Below are positions 26,102-34,472 of a DNA stretch of 64,000 nt, one piece after another (the first letter of the stretch is position 1; each line of letters begins with the position of its first letter). The DNA comes from Nocardia miyunensis NBRC 108239 (lineage in GTDB: Bacteria; Actinomycetota; Actinomycetes; Mycobacteriales; Mycobacteriaceae). Location: the NCBI RefSeq assembly GCF_001613065.1, contig NZ_BDBQ01000058.1, forward strand, positions 29,590 through 93,589, written 5' to 3'. Both the position numbers and the translations under genes were made by a program. The notes under the pieces were generated by a model. It made no database searches and was not told where the DNA came from. It worked only from the letters and a program-made list of their open reading frames with translations.

Positions 26102-27232
26102 GTGCCGACAGACTCCGCGGCAACCGGGCTGGTCGCCGAACAGGGCGGACCCGCACCGGCACTCGACCAGTTGATCGCGAATCTGCGCACGGGGCCGGGC
26201 ACCGATCCGAGGGTGGCCGAACAGGTCGCCGCCGCCGCGGGCATGTGGCGGCGTCCGGTGCGCATTCAGGTCACGGGCCGCGCCGGTGCGGGCAAGTCCA
26301 CCCTGCTGCAGGCGCTGGCGCTGATATCGGCGGAGGAGACCACGCCGGTGGACGAGCCGGGCCGCCCGGATCCGGTACTCGACGCAGATCTGCTGGTCTA
26401 CGTGCTGTCCTCGGCCTTGCAGCCGGGGGATCGCGCGGTGCTGGCCCGGTTGCCGCGCGATCGGACCGTCGTGGTGCTGAACAAGGCCGATGCCGTCGGT
26501 TCGCGCTGGGGCGATGCGGTGGCCGCGGTGGACCAGTGCGCCTACGAGATGGGCATGGCGACCCTGCCCGTGGTCTCCGAACTGGCCGTGCGGACCAGAT
26601 CCGGCACACCGTCGCAGGAGGATCTGACCATACTGCGGCGCCACGCCGCGACGACCGATCCGTCCTTCACACTGACCGCGGAACTGTTCTGCTCCCCGGA
26701 TTTCGGGCCCGATGTCGCCGACCGCGAGACCGTGCTCGCGCACTGGGGCCTGTTCGGGGTGTCGACCGCGATGTCGGCGCTGCAACGCGATCCGGATCTG
26801 GGCCCGCAGACGATCCGGCAGATACTTCACGCGGTCAGCGGAATCGACGCCGTCCACGCCCTGCTGCACCGCCGCTACGAGCGGTCCGCCGAGCGGCGCG
26901 GCGGCGAATTCCTCGACGAGCTGGCCCGCCTGGCCGCTCGGGCCGGCGGGCCGGGCGCGGGCCGGGCCCGGGACCTGATCGAGGACTATCTGGCCGGTGA
27001 CGAGGCCCTGTGGACCGGTCTGCGGGCCGGACTGGCCTGCCCGGAGGTCGTCCATCTGGCCGCGGGCTATCCGTCGCCGTATCCCGCCGACGCCGATGAC
27101 GCGATCGCCCGCGCCCAGCGCTGGCGCGCGGTGGTGTCCAGCGATATGCCCGCCGCGGCCCGCCGTGCGGCGCTGCGCGCGCACAACGGATACGTCCGGT
27201 TGTTCGAGCGGATGAGCAGTGCCGGACTCTGA
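26102..27232 (+). CDS. P-loop GTPase, Rv0209-like (possible dynamin-like)
   Basis: This 376-residue protein has a P-loop GRAGAGKST (59-67) and the guanine-specificity motif NKAD (127-130), so it should bind GTP. A Walker-B-like DLLVYVLSS lies near 96-104. The C-terminal half is helical and Ala/Arg-rich. In M. tuberculosis the same place between trmB and pckA is held by Rv0209 and Rv0210, both uncharacterised. Its pairing with a two-helix membrane partner resembles bacterial dynamin-like pairs; that comparison is inference. The GTG at 26102 follows a strong ribosome binding site. It overlaps the next gene by 14 bases. Confidence 0.7.
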   Translation: MPTDSAATGLVAEQGGPAPALDQLIANLRTGPGTDPRVAEQVAAAAGMWRRPVRIQVTGRAGAGKSTLLQALALISAEETTPVDEPGRPDPVLDADLLVYVLSSALQPGDRAVLARLPRDRTVVVLNKADAVGSRWGDAVAAVDQCAYEMGMATLPVVSELAVRTRSGTPSQEDLTILRRHAATTDPSFTLTAELFCSPDFGPDVADRETVLAHWGLFGVSTAMSALQRDPDLGPQTIRQILHAVSGIDAVHALLHRRYERSAERRGGEFLDELARLAARAGGPGAGRARDLIEDYLAGDEALWTGLRAGLACPEVVHLAAGYPSPYPADADDAIARAQRWRAVVSSDMPAAARRAALRAHNGYVRLFERMSSAGL

Positions 27233-28742
27233 CCCGTCCACCGGTTCCGCCCCGACAACGCTCTCGCCGGAAGTGCGGGCGGTGCTCGGGCGCTGGAATC
27301 CGCAGGGCGCGGCATTGCTGCGGGCCGCGAGCGGCCCCGCGGACGCCGGTTCCGACACCGTGCTGCCCGCCCCCGAGGCGGTCGCGCTGATCGGCCCCGC
27401 CGACGCCAGCACCCTCCTGCTGCGCACCGAACTGGCCCGTTTCGAACCGCGCGTCGTCCTGACCGACCCGATGGCGGATCCCGGCGCCGCGCCCGAGGTG
27501 GCGCTACTGCTGCTGGACGCGGGCGCCGCACTCGGCGCGAGCACGCTGAACGTGGTATCCCGACTGCGTTCCAGCGGCACCCGGACCCTGTTCGCCATGA
27601 ACAACACGCACGCCTACCCGGACTGGCGCGTGGTGCTGGACCGCAACACCGCCCTGCTGACCCCGGTGTTCGGCGGTGATCCGGCCATCGTGCCGGTCTC
27701 GGCCCGGTTGTCCGTCGCCGCGCGCCAGTCCGGCGACGCCGCCCTGCTGGACCGGTCCGGTCTGGGCGTCCTGCACGCCCGGCTGACCGCGGCCGCGGGT
27801 GCGGACGGCGGACCGGACCGCTTGGCCGCGGTCCTGAACCGGGTGCTGGCCGACACTCGCCGGCGCATCGTCGGCCAGTCCGCCGAGCTGAACTCCGGGG
27901 CCGAGGTCGCCCGCCTGCGCGAGGAACGCGCGACGCTGCTGGCCGCGCGCGACGGCGGCCGCACCCAGGCCATGGCCGCCCTGCGCAACCGCATGCACCT
28001 GGCGCGGATGGATCTGCTGCACGACGTCGGCGCCCGCATCCGCGCGCTGAACACCGCGGCCCGGTCCGACCTCGACCGCCTCGGCCGCCGCGCCACAAAG
28101 GCCTACCCGGCCGATCTACAGCAGTCGGTCGATCAGCTGACCGTCGAGCTCGACGCCGTCCTGGCCCACCGCCTCGCCGATCTGTCCCGGCAGCTCGAGG
28201 CCGTGACCGGTCCCACACCCGGCGGGCCCGCCCGTCCGCCGGTGCCGCGCACCGATCCGCCGCCGCGGCTGGGCCCGGATCCCGAACCCCGGCATCGCGG
28301 TGTGGAGGACCACCTGATGATCGCGCTGGGAGCCTCGGGCGGATTCGGTCTGGGCCGTCTGGCGGTCGCGCCGTTGACGCTGGTCCCGGCGCTGAACTAT
28401 GCGACGATCCCGGTCACTCTGTTGCTCGGGGCGGCCGTGGCCTACTGGGTGGTGCGCGCTCGCGGTCATATCGCCGATCGCGCGCATATGCGGCAATGGA
28501 TCTCCGATGCTCTGGTGAACGTCAAGGCCCAACTCGAGCAACGGGTGTCCACCGCCCTGGTCGAGGCCGAATCGCAACTTACCGATCAGGCGGTCCGCGC
28601 GACGACCGCGCGCGTGGTCGAAACGGATCGACGCGTCGCGGAATTGGAGTCGCGAGTGCGTGAGCTGAATTCTCGCCAGCCCGCACAACTGGCCGCCTGC
28701 CGACGCGATCTGCAGATCCTCGATTCCGCTCTCACGCAGTGA
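27219..28742 (+). CDS. Membrane partner with degenerate GTPase fold, Rv0210-like
   Basis: The 507-residue protein begins with a GTPase-like region in which the P-loop position reads GPADAST (59-65) and lacks the glycine-lysine pair, so nucleotide binding is doubtful. Two adjacent membrane helices lie at about 370-415 (LVPALNYATIPVTLLLGAAV in the second). Coiled-coil-like helices flank them (about 240-330 and 430-495). The layout suits a membrane-remodelling or scaffolding partner of the upstream GTPase, with which it is translationally coupled through a 14-base overlap. The GTG start at 27219 is set by that overlap. No experimental function is known to me. Confidence 0.65.
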   Translation: MPDSDPSTGSAPTTLSPEVRAVLGRWNPQGAALLRAASGPADAGSDTVLPAPEAVALIGPADASTLLLRTELARFEPRVVLTDPMADPGAAPEVALLLLDAGAALGASTLNVVSRLRSSGTRTLFAMNNTHAYPDWRVVLDRNTALLTPVFGGDPAIVPVSARLSVAARQSGDAALLDRSGLGVLHARLTAAAGADGGPDRLAAVLNRVLADTRRRIVGQSAELNSGAEVARLREERATLLAARDGGRTQAMAALRNRMHLARMDLLHDVGARIRALNTAARSDLDRLGRRATKAYPADLQQSVDQLTVELDAVLAHRLADLSRQLEAVTGPTPGGPARPPVPRTDPPPRLGPDPEPRHRGVEDHLMIALGASGGFGLGRLAVAPLTLVPALNYATIPVTLLLGAAVAYWVVRARGHIADRAHMRQWISDALVNVKAQLEQRVSTALVEAESQLTDQAVRATTARVVETDRRVAELESRVRELNSRQPAQLAACRRDLQILDSALTQ

Positions 28743-29099
28743 TGACGAACGCGGCCAACGCAGTTGATCTTCTCGTCGCCGTGAGTTCGCTGTAATCTCG
28801 GCCATAACTCCTGGGCCTGCATATTTCTCGGAAACAGACGTTTCGTGATATTCCTCGCGGCCGCGGTTGACGAACATGTAGTTCGGGTACCGAGTGAGGA
28901 ACCCCATTCCGTACTCACCGTCACATCGCGTTAACCTCTTTATCAAGGAACATCGGCATCCGCTCCCTCCTCATATGCCGCCCCTGAAGTCGGCGAGACG
29001 GAACGGGTGCCTACCGCCAATGGTGGCCGTTCCGGTGTCGTGAGCTGTTCCGGCTGCTCGCTCACAACACCACCGGCCGCCCATCTCAGGAGAGTTTTC
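28743..29099. other. Upstream region of pckG
   Basis: This 357-base stretch precedes pckG and must carry its promoter and any glucose or gluconeogenesis control. AT-richer patches occur around 28835-28850 and 28925-28945. No clear operator could be picked out. CAGGAGAG at 29087-29094 is the ribosome binding site. Confidence 0.45.
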
Positions 29100-30932
29100 A
29101 TGACCTCAGTGACCATTCCCGGTCTTCGCGGATCCGATGGCACCGCACCTACCGAGCACGCGGGGTTGCTCGCCTGGGTCGGGGAGGTCGCAGAACTCAC
29201 CCAGCCCGATCGAGTGGTGTGGGCGAACGGCTCCGACGAGGAGTGGGACGTGCTGACCGCCCAGCTCGTCGAGGCCGGCACGTTCCAGCGGCTCAACGAC
29301 GCGAAGAAGCCCAACTCCTTCTTGGCGCTGTCGGATCCCTCCGACGTCGCGCGGGTGGAGTCGCGCACGTTCATCTGTTCGCGCACCGAGGCCGAGGCGG
29401 GCCCGACCAACAACTGGGTCGATCCGGTCGAGATGCGCAAGACCATGACCGAGCTGTACCGCGGTTCGATGAAGGGCCGCACCATGTACGTGGTGCCGTT
29501 CTGCATGGGTCCGCTGGGCGCCGAGGATCCGAAACTGGGTGTGGAGATCACCGATTCGGAGTACGTCGTGGTCTCGATGCGCGTGATGACCCGCATGGGC
29601 ACGGCCGCGCTGGAGAAGCTGGGCACGGACAAGCCGTTCGTCAAGGCCCTGCACTCGGTCGGCGCGCCGCTGGCCGACGGTCAGGCCGACGTCCCGTGGC
29701 CGTGCAACGACACCAAGTACATCACCCACTTCCCCGAGGACCGCGAGATCTGGTCGTACGGTTCGGGTTACGGCGGCAACGCCCTGCTGGGCAAGAAGTG
29801 TTACTCGCTGCGTATCGCCTCGGCGATGGCCCACGACGAGGGCTGGCTGGCCGAGCACATGCTGATCCTCAAGCTGATCTCGCCGGAGAACAAGAACTAC
29901 TACATCGCGGCCGCGTTCCCGAGCGCCTGCGGTAAGACCAACCTCGCGATGCTGCAGCCGACCGTGCCGGGCTGGCGCGCGGAGACCCTGGGCGACGACA
30001 TCGCCTGGATGCGTTTCGGCGAGGACGGCCGCCTGTACGCGGTCAACCCGGAGTTCGGTTTCTTCGGTGTCGCCCCCGGCACCAACCGCAGCTCCAACCC
30101 GAACGCCATGGAAACCCTGCAGGCCGGAAACACCGTCTACACCAACGTCGCGCTGACCGACGACCACGACGTCTGGTGGGAGGGCCTCGAGGGCGAGCCC
30201 GATCACCTGATCGACTGGAAGGGTAACGACTGGTTCCTGCGGGAGACCGAAACCCTTGCCGCGCATCCGAATTCGCGTTACTGCACGCCGATGTCGCAGT
30301 GCCCCACGCTGGCTCCGGAATGGGACGACCCGCAGGGCGTGCCGATTTCGGCGATCCTGTTCGGCGGCCGTCGCAAGACCACCATCCCCCTGGTGACCGA
30401 ATCCTTCGACTGGCAGCACGGCGTGTTCATGGGCGCGACCATGTCCTCGGAGCAGACCGCCGCCGCCGAGGGCAAGGTCGGCAACGTGCGTCGCGATCCG
30501 ATGGCGATGCTGCCGTTCATGGGCTACCACGTCGGTGACTACATGAACCACTGGATCAACCTGGGCAAGAACGCCGATGCCGCCAAGTTGCCGAAGATCT
30601 TCTACGTCAACTGGTTCCGTCGCGGCGAGGACGGCCGCTTCCTGTGGCCCGGCTTCGGCGAGAACTCGCGCGTGCTGGAGTGGATCGTCAACCGCATCGA
30701 GGGCAAGGCCGGGGCCGAGTCGACCGCGGTCGGCCACGTGCCCACCGCCGCGCATCTCGACCTCGACGGTCTGAATGTGGATCCGGCCGACGTCGACGCG
30801 TCGCTGAAGGTCGATCTGGACGAGTGGCGTCGGGAGATTCCGCTCATCGAGGAGTGGTTCGAGTTCGTCGGCGATAAGTTGCCGTCCGGTGTGCGTGACG
30901 AATTCGAGGCGCTCAAAGAGCGCCTGGGCTGA
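29100..30932 (+). CDS. pckG: Phosphoenolpyruvate carboxykinase (GTP)
   Basis: The enzyme converts oxaloacetate and GTP to phosphoenolpyruvate, CO2 and GDP, the first step of gluconeogenesis and needed for growth on fatty acids or acids. The 610-residue length is right for the GTP class. Visible motifs are RVMTRMG (metal and substrate region), the SYGSGYGGNALLGKKC block, the kinase-1a loop PSACGKTNLAM with the reactive cysteine (about 280), GDDIAWMRF, and NWFRRGEDGRFLWPGFGENSR. The ATG at 29100 has a good ribosome binding site; upstream in-frame codons are outside the family. It is monocistronic, ended by the terminator at 30952. The locus order trmB-GTPase pair-pckG matches M. tuberculosis. 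Confidence 0.97.
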   Translation: MTSVTIPGLRGSDGTAPTEHAGLLAWVGEVAELTQPDRVVWANGSDEEWDVLTAQLVEAGTFQRLNDAKKPNSFLALSDPSDVARVESRTFICSRTEAEAGPTNNWVDPVEMRKTMTELYRGSMKGRTMYVVPFCMGPLGAEDPKLGVEITDSEYVVVSMRVMTRMGTAALEKLGTDKPFVKALHSVGAPLADGQADVPWPCNDTKYITHFPEDREIWSYGSGYGGNALLGKKCYSLRIASAMAHDEGWLAEHMLILKLISPENKNYYIAAAFPSACGKTNLAMLQPTVPGWRAETLGDDIAWMRFGEDGRLYAVNPEFGFFGVAPGTNRSSNPNAMETLQAGNTVYTNVALTDDHDVWWEGLEGEPDHLIDWKGNDWFLRETETLAAHPNSRYCTPMSQCPTLAPEWDDPQGVPISAILFGGRRKTTIPLVTESFDWQHGVFMGATMSSEQTAAAEGKVGNVRRDPMAMLPFMGYHVGDYMNHWINLGKNADAAKLPKIFYVNWFRRGEDGRFLWPGFGENSRVLEWIVNRIEGKAGAESTAVGHVPTAAHLDLDGLNVDPADVDASLKVDLDEWRREIPLIEEWFEFVGDKLPSGVRDEFEALKERLG

Positions 30933-30951
30933 GTCCGGCGCGAAATACGTT

Positions 30952-30989
30952 CCGCCCGTAGCGTCTTACCGACGCTGCGGGCGGTTTTT
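30952..30989 (+). terminator. Rho-independent terminator of pckG
   Basis: CCGCCCGTAGCGTC and GACGCTGCGGGCGG pair along 14 positions (one G-U) across the loop TTACC, followed by TTTTT. It lies 20 bases after the pckG stop and is the clearest intrinsic terminator in the window. Confidence 0.9.
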
Positions 30990-31231
30990 CGTGTACCAGT
31001 ACGCCTCTCGCGAGCTGCGCGCCCAGCGGAGTGAGTTTTTTCGCACGATGTGTCCGGTCCGGATGGGTATGAAACGGACTTCGGTGCCTTATTCTTGAAT
31101 GTGTTCTACATCTCATGTCCGACCGGTTCGATTGCGGGAAATTAACTAATCGGCTGAACTGAATGCCTCGCCGTCTCGGCGGATCATTTCCGTCCCACGT
31201 CGGCGCAGGCCGATCATGGAGGTGCATGGGC

Positions 31232-31432
31232 ATGGCCGAGTTGGAGTTCGATTCGCCCGTCGTTCCGCGGGCGCCCGAGTTCGAGTTGCCGACTGCGAGT
31301 ACGCCGATGCGCCGAGCCGCGCGGCAATTGCAGGCGGCACTGCCGGACGGGTGGGAGGTCGAGGTCGTGGACGCCCCCCGTCGGCCGGGGCAGGTTCCGG
31401 CGGCGATGTTGCGAGTGCAGACGCCGAAGTGA
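31232..31432 (+). CDS. Small hypothetical protein (66 aa)
   Basis: The family is not recognised. The acidic N-terminus reads MAELEFDSPVVPRAPEFEL, followed by an amphipathic segment RRAARQLQAALPDGWEVEVV and a basic tail. GGAGG lies nine bases before the ATG at 31232; another ATG six bases earlier is too close to it. No membrane or signal segment is seen. A minus-strand frame covers the same bases but lacks a ribosome binding site. It could be real, given the good initiation signal, but evidence is limited. Confidence 0.45.
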   Translation: MAELEFDSPVVPRAPEFELPTASTPMRRAARQLQAALPDGWEVEVVDAPRRPGQVPAAMLRVQTPK

Positions 31433-31608
31433 TGTTCATGCGTCACAGCGATCACGCTGGTTACCCTCAGGCGTCCCGAGTCTCGAAACCCGACCTGCCG
31501 GTTCGCTTTTCGTAGAACGCACTATTGCGTTTGGCCCTGCGACGGAGCATGCTGATAGCTAGCTGCTTTGGCCGATTTTTCAGATGCAATTGCAGGGGAG
31601 TCCGAGTC

Positions 31609-31896
31609 GTGGCGGTGCAAGTAGTCGGTAGATCGTTGATGACCAGTGATCAGACGCCGCACCAGGCAAGATCCGTGGGAACCGGCGGGTGGGTCGTATC
31701 GTTCCTGCCCGGCCGGACGCTGACGCTCGAACAGGCGACGGCCGCGCTGCAGGCCGCCGAGGCGGTTGCCGCGGTGCGCGAGTTGTCCGGCTCGGTGGGG
31801 CTGACGCCGCTGGAGACGGTGGGGTTGGCCATCCAGGAACCGCCGTGGAACGAATTCCCGCAGGCGGCGGGGCGCAGGTTCTGGCGTCGCGGGTGA
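31609..31896 (+). CDS. Small conserved-looking hypothetical protein (95 aa)
   Basis: The family is not recognised. The product contains GTGGWVVSFLPGRTLTLEQA and an alanine-rich helix (LQAAEAVAAVRELSG), ending LETVGLAIQEPPWNEFP and a basic tail. GTG at 31609 is preferred because GGGGAG stands eight bases upstream; ATG at 31639 is the alternative. It converges on the methyltransferase gene with a 29-base gap. No partner or function is evident. Confidence 0.5.
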   Translation: MAVQVVGRSLMTSDQTPHQARSVGTGGWVVSFLPGRTLTLEQATAALQAAEAVAAVRELSGSVGLTPLETVGLAIQEPPWNEFPQAAGRRFWRRG

Positions 31897-31925
31897 ATGC
31901 CCCGGCAACCTTCGCTCGGCCGAGG

Positions 31926-32801
31926 TCACCGCTTGACGGCGACCACCACCAGGTTGCTGACCAGTAGTTCCCGGATGCCCGGTACGCGGACCAGCCACCA
32001 GGCCCAGCGCGGGTGATAGCGCGGGAACGTGGCCAGAATGTCCGCGCGTTCGCTCGCATGCGCCGCCCAGCGCAGGCCGTCGGCGGCGCGCACCGCGAAC
32101 AGTGAGGTTCCGAAGCGGTTCTTCGGCTCGTGGCCGGTGCGACGCCGATATCTGCGGGCCGCGTACTCCCCGCCCAGATAGTGCCAGGGACCGGTCTCGT
32201 GCCCGCCGAACGGACCCGCCCACACGGTGTAGGACAGCATCATCAGACCGCCCGGTCTGGTCACCCGCAGCATCTCCTCGGCCATCCGCCACGGGTGCGG
32301 AACATGTTCGGCCACATTGGATGACAGGCAGATGTCCACCGCGTCGTCGCGGAACGGCAGCGCCATCCCCGAACCCCGGACCGCGCCACGCACATTCAGG
32401 CCCGCGGCGTGCATCTCGGTCGGATCGGGTTCGACCGGAAGGTAGCGCGCGCCCGCCGCGGTGAACTCGTCGGCGAAATAGCCGGGTCCGCCGCCGACGT
32501 CGAGTACCGTCGCGCCGGTCAGCGAACAGCCGGTGAGATCGCGATAGAAGTCGGCGATCAGCTCGGCGGTGTCGACGGCGAGCCCGCCGTAGAACAGCGC
32601 CGGATCGGTCTGCTCGAATCGGAAACTGCCCAGCAAACGCAGGGATCGGCGCAATGTTGCGCGCCGGGCGAAGCTCGGGGATTCCCGTCGGCCGAATGCG
32701 GCGGCCCGGAGGGCGAGTGACGCCGTGGCACGGTGGGGGACAGCGGCGGTGGCGCGGCGTTCGGGGATGGGACGCGGCCCGGTTCGGTCGGCTCGAAGCA
32801 T
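31926..32801 (-). CDS. SAM-dependent methyltransferase (Rv0224c-like)
   Basis: The 291-residue class I methyltransferase matches M. tuberculosis Rv0224c closely. FARRATLRRSLRLLGSFRFE (44-63), VLDVGGGPGYFADEF (SAM-binding, 99-113), EPDPTEMHAAGLNVRG, MALPFRDDAVDICLSSNVAE (146-165) and FPRYHPRWAWWLV near the C-terminus are all shared. The substrate is unknown; the syntenic position next to glycosyltransferase and arabinan genes suggests an envelope glycan or lipid. The ATG at 32801 gives about 40 extra residues before conserved sequence, so the true start may be later. It is divergent from the glycosyltransferase gene. Confidence 0.85.
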   Translation of the reverse strand: MLRADRTGPRPIPERRATAAVPHRATASLALRAAAFGRRESPSFARRATLRRSLRLLGSFRFEQTDPALFYGGLAVDTAELIADFYRDLTGCSLTGATVLDVGGGPGYFADEFTAAGARYLPVEPDPTEMHAAGLNVRGAVRGSGMALPFRDDAVDICLSSNVAEHVPHPWRMAEEMLRVTRPGGLMMLSYTVWAGPFGGHETGPWHYLGGEYAARRYRRRTGHEPKNRFGTSLFAVRAADGLRWAAHASERADILATFPRYHPRWAWWLVRVPGIRELLVSNLVVVAVKR

Positions 32802-32897
32802 GGCGTGCCAAGTTTTCCACAGTGATCCCTCAGACCCGAGACCGGATCCTGCCGCTAGGGTGGAGCGGATTGTCACCTCATCCGTTCCGAGAACCAC

Positions 32898-34472
32898 TTG
32901 GAGTGTGCAGTGCTCGACCCCGGACCTCGCGGGCCGTCCGCGGCGACTCGAGCTGCCGAATCCAGGGCCGACACGAGTGCGGTGACGCCCGGGCCTGCCG
33001 CAGCGGGGTCGGCTGCTGATTCCGAGGCTGCGGTGAGTTCGGGTATGCCCGATTCCGGATCCCGTGGGCCGTTCGGGACCATGCGGGCTGCCGCGCCTCC
33101 GTTCGATGCGAGTTTCGCGGCCCCCGAGATCAGCTCCCGTGAGCAGCTCGGGGTGGCGCAAGTTGTTGTCCCGGTAGCGGATTCGAGTTCCGGTCTGTCC
33201 GGTCCCGGGCGCCGTGTGATGACGCGAGCCGTCGCATCCGGTGCCGTCGCGAGTCCCGGGGCCGGGCTGCCGCCTGCCGATGCGACCGACGGCGTGCGGG
33301 AGGTGCTGCTGCTGTGCTGGCGGGATACCGGGCATCCGCAGGGGGGCGGGAGTGAGCGGTATCTCGAGCAGGTGGGGGCGGAACTTGCCGCTCGGGGGGT
33401 CAAAGTGACGTTGCGGACCGCGCGGTATCCGGGCGCGGCGCGGCGGGAGCGGGTCGACGGGATCGAGATCAGCCGGGCCGGTGGGCGTTACACGGTTTAT
33501 CCGCGGGCGCTGGCGGCGATGTTGCTCGGACGGTTGGGGCTCGGGCCGTTGCGCGATGTGCGGCCGGATGCGGTGATCGACACGCAGAACGGCATCCCCT
33601 TCTTCGCCCGGGCCGTGACGCGCGCGCCCGCGGTGGTGCTGGTGCATCACGGGCATCGCGAGCAGTGGCCGGTCGCCGGGCACTGGGTCGGCCGGGTCGG
33701 CTGGTGGATCGAATCGCGGCTGTCGCCGTGGGCGCATCGGCGCAATCAGTATCTGACCGTCTCGCTGCCCTCGGCGGAGGAATTGGCCTCGCTCGGGGTG
33801 GACAGATCGCGAATCGCGGTGGTGCGCAACGGGGCCGAACCCGTCCCGGCGCAGGCGCCGACCGGTGCGGCGCAGACCCGCACGCCGCATCCGAGCATCG
33901 TGGTGCTCTCGCGGCTGGTGCCGCACAAGCAGATCGAGGATGCGCTCGCCGCGGTGGCCGCCCTGCGGACCCGGCATCCGGGGCTGCATCTGGACGTCAT
34001 CGGCGGCGGCTGGTGGGCGGAGAACCTGCAAATCCGCGCGCACGAACTGGATATCGCCGGATCGGTGACCTTCCACGGTCATGTCGACGAGGCCCGCAAA
34101 CACGAATTGCTCTCGCGCGCATGGGTGCACGTGCTGCCCTCGCGTAAGGAGGGCTGGGGTCTGGCGGTGATCGAGGCCGCGCAGCACGGCGTGGCCACGG
34201 TCGGATACCGCAGCTCGCGCGGGCTCACCGACTCCGTCGTGGACGGTGTGACGGGGCTGCTGGTCGATGACCCGGAGCAGTTGAGCGAGGCCGTCGGCGA
34301 ACTGCTCGCCACCGCTGAGACCCGAACGGTCATGGGGGAGAAGGCTCGTGCTCGCGCTCGGGAATTCTCCTGGGAGCTGACCGCGAACGGCGTGCACGAG
34401 GTGTTGTCGGCCGCCGCTCGCGGGGAGTACGTCAGCGGCTTGGTCGCCGCGCGCGTCCGGGAATTCGAATAG
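32898..34472 (+). CDS. GT4-family glycosyltransferase (Rv0225-like)
   Basis: The catalytic part begins near residue 135 with VLLLCWRDTGHPQGGGSERY, the GT-B N-terminal glycine-rich loop. The C-terminal domain has VVLSRLVPHKQIEDAL, FHGHVDEARKHELLSRAWVH, and the nucleotide-sugar motif PSRKEGWGLAVIEAAQHGVA with its EX7E-type glutamates. It should transfer a sugar from a nucleotide donor on the cytosolic side. The first 134 residues are Ala/Ser/Gly/Pro-rich and absent from the mycobacterial homologue as I recall it; an internal start such as Met108 is possible. Its last 41 bases overlap the converging membrane-protein gene. Confidence 0.85.
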   Translation: MECAVLDPGPRGPSAATRAAESRADTSAVTPGPAAAGSAADSEAAVSSGMPDSGSRGPFGTMRAAAPPFDASFAAPEISSREQLGVAQVVVPVADSSSGLSGPGRRVMTRAVASGAVASPGAGLPPADATDGVREVLLLCWRDTGHPQGGGSERYLEQVGAELAARGVKVTLRTARYPGAARRERVDGIEISRAGGRYTVYPRALAAMLLGRLGLGPLRDVRPDAVIDTQNGIPFFARAVTRAPAVVLVHHGHREQWPVAGHWVGRVGWWIESRLSPWAHRRNQYLTVSLPSAEELASLGVDRSRIAVVRNGAEPVPAQAPTGAAQTRTPHPSIVVLSRLVPHKQIEDALAAVAALRTRHPGLHLDVIGGGWWAENLQIRAHELDIAGSVTFHGHVDEARKHELLSRAWVHVLPSRKEGWGLAVIEAAQHGVATVGYRSSRGLTDSVVDGVTGLLVDDPEQLSEAVGELLATAETRTVMGEKARARAREFSWELTANGVHEVLSAAARGEYVSGLVAARVREFE

